Translations under genes and position numbers: made by a program
The notes under the pieces: model-generated
The model's database searches: none
What the model saw: the letters and a program-made list of their open reading frames with translations, nothing else
Told to the model about the DNA's origin: nothing
Shown here: positions 63,517 through 64,000 of the stretch, piece by piece
How the letters are laid out: every line of letters begins with the position of its first letter
Numbering within the stretch: position 1 is the first letter of the stretch
DNA from: Cytophagales bacterium
Lineage (GTDB): Bacteria; Bacteroidota; Bacteroidia; Cytophagales; Spirosomataceae
DNA length: 64,000 nt
Assembly (NCBI GenBank): GCA_013298125.1
Contig: JAAFJP010000029.1
Coordinates: 1 to 64,000 of the forward strand
Direction: 5' to 3'

Positions 63517-64000
63517 ATGTCCCCAAGAATTTTTACTATCATATTTTTCACCATCTCAACCCTCGAAATTTTAGCTGGCACTTTTGGTTTCAGAGAAGGA
63601 GTTTATCTCACAAAACCCCTCATTATGCTTTCAATAGGCATTTTTTATTATTCTCAACGAAAAGAAAAACTTGATACACAAGACAGAATAATGCTTGTAG
63701 CTTTCTTCTTTTCCATGTTAGGTGATATATTTTTAATGTTGGGAAAAGAAGAATATTTCCCGCTTGGCTTAGGGTCATTTCTGATAACTCAACTATGTTT
63801 GATACGAGTCTTTTTGAGTCAAAAAGGGAAGGCAAATATTGTGGCAAGAATAGCCATTTTTGTTTTAGGAGGAATCGTATTTTCATTCATCAAAAATCAA
63901 ATAAATTCGGGATTACTTATTCCAGTCATTGTCTATTTATTAGCAATTTCTGTGATGGCAATTTGTGCCTCAGAAAGGAATGTAAATTCGGAAAGTTATA
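63517..64000 (+). CDS. YhhN-family (lysoplasmalogenase-like) membrane protein, partial
   Basis: The ORF is open from ATG 63517 to the window end (161 codons seen) and is not in the track because its stop lies outside. Several TM segments are visible: IFTIIFFTISTLEILAGTF, KPLIMLSIGIFYYS, LVAFFFSMLGDIFLML, IAIFVLGGIVFSF and LLIPVIVYLLAISVMAICA. The LGDIFLM motif with its membrane-embedded Asp is typical of the YhhN/TMEM86 family, which hydrolyses the vinyl-ether bond of lysoplasmalogens. About 210-230 residues are expected in full. The start follows a short AT-rich leader. Confidence 0.8.
   Translation, partial: MSPRIFTIIFFTISTLEILAGTFGFREGVYLTKPLIMLSIGIFYYSQRKEKLDTQDRIMLVAFFFSMLGDIFLMLGKEEYFPLGLGSFLITQLCLIRVFLSQKGKANIVARIAIFVLGGIVFSFIKNQINSGLLIPVIVYLLAISVMAICASERNVNSESY

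Overview
The window reads as a chromosomal segment of a low-GC member of the Bacteroidota, most likely a Cytophagales-type environmental bacterium (inference). The evidence is: TonB-dependent receptors with carboxypeptidase-like N-termini, DUF4876/DUF6850 surface proteins, S74 'tail fiber' surface proteins, two-component sensors with propeller and Y_Y_Y domains, A-rich start contexts without Shine-Dalgarno motifs, and promoters of the Bacteroidota form TTTG-N(18-20)-TAnnTTTG. I see no transposase, integrase, phage module, CRISPR array or rRNA operon.

Layout. 0.1-8.5 kb: a TonB-dependent receptor lacking its 5' end, then a DUF4876 lipoprotein, a DUF6850 barrel, an unknown lipoprotein and a CBM9/DUF5916 protein. 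8.6-9.1 kb: a META-type lipoprotein. 9.3-15.4 kb: an ABC ATPase, siderophore-type TonB receptor and two ABC-2 permeases, behind a promoter covered by two palindromic operators. 15.5-21.5 kb: a c-type haem lipoprotein, an esterase/SMP-30 fusion, a candidate small RNA, a GntR/LacI hybrid regulator and a CE1-GH5 hemicellulase fusion. 21.7-30.7 kb: two paralogous S74 surface proteins around a lipoprotein, a stand-alone LytTR protein, and a response regulator/sensor kinase pair. 31-41.9 kb: an oxoprolinase/hydantoinase gene carrying three in-frame palindromic insertions, GNAT, a pseudouridine synthase, a PLP desulfhydrase/deaminase-like enzyme, a thioredoxin-fold protein with both active-site Cys replaced by Ser, sufB and an Lrp regulator. 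42.1-42.3 kb: a tRNA-like RNA with a giant structured variable arm. 42.5-50.1 kb: an unknown protein, a CocE-type hydrolase, hisG/hisD/hisC interleaved with HAD and Uma2 genes, a small barrel and tRNA-Ala(GGC). 50.2-58.8 kb: a CDP-alcohol phosphatidyltransferase, DinB, GH10 xylanase, Tex, ElaA, an LpoA-like lipoprotein and hemL. 58.9-61.2 kb: a Septu-like ATPase/HNH defence pair plus a small third gene. 61.2-64 kb: a GH130 phosphorylase, an outer-membrane barrel and a partial YhhN gene.

How the genes work together. Four genes (esterase/SMP-30, CE1-GH5, GH10, GH130) point to hemicellulose use (mannan, xylan and their ester decorations). The first two flank a sugar-type regulator and may be its targets. 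The ABC/TonB cluster is probably a metal- or siderophore-responsive unit. The his cluster is incomplete here, because hisB and the rest do not follow hisC.

The most unusual features are: (1) the tRNA-like RNA at 42129-42291, with acceptor, D, anticodon and T arms, an encoded CCA and about 90 nt of structured RNA in the variable position, behind a consensus promoter; (2) a candidate minus-strand small RNA at about 17977-18220; (3) more than a dozen apparently unrelated palindromic or inverted-repeat elements between genes, some of which have entered coding sequences in frame; (4) the Septu-like operon with an extra small gene. All calls come from reading the sequence; no database search or folding program was run.
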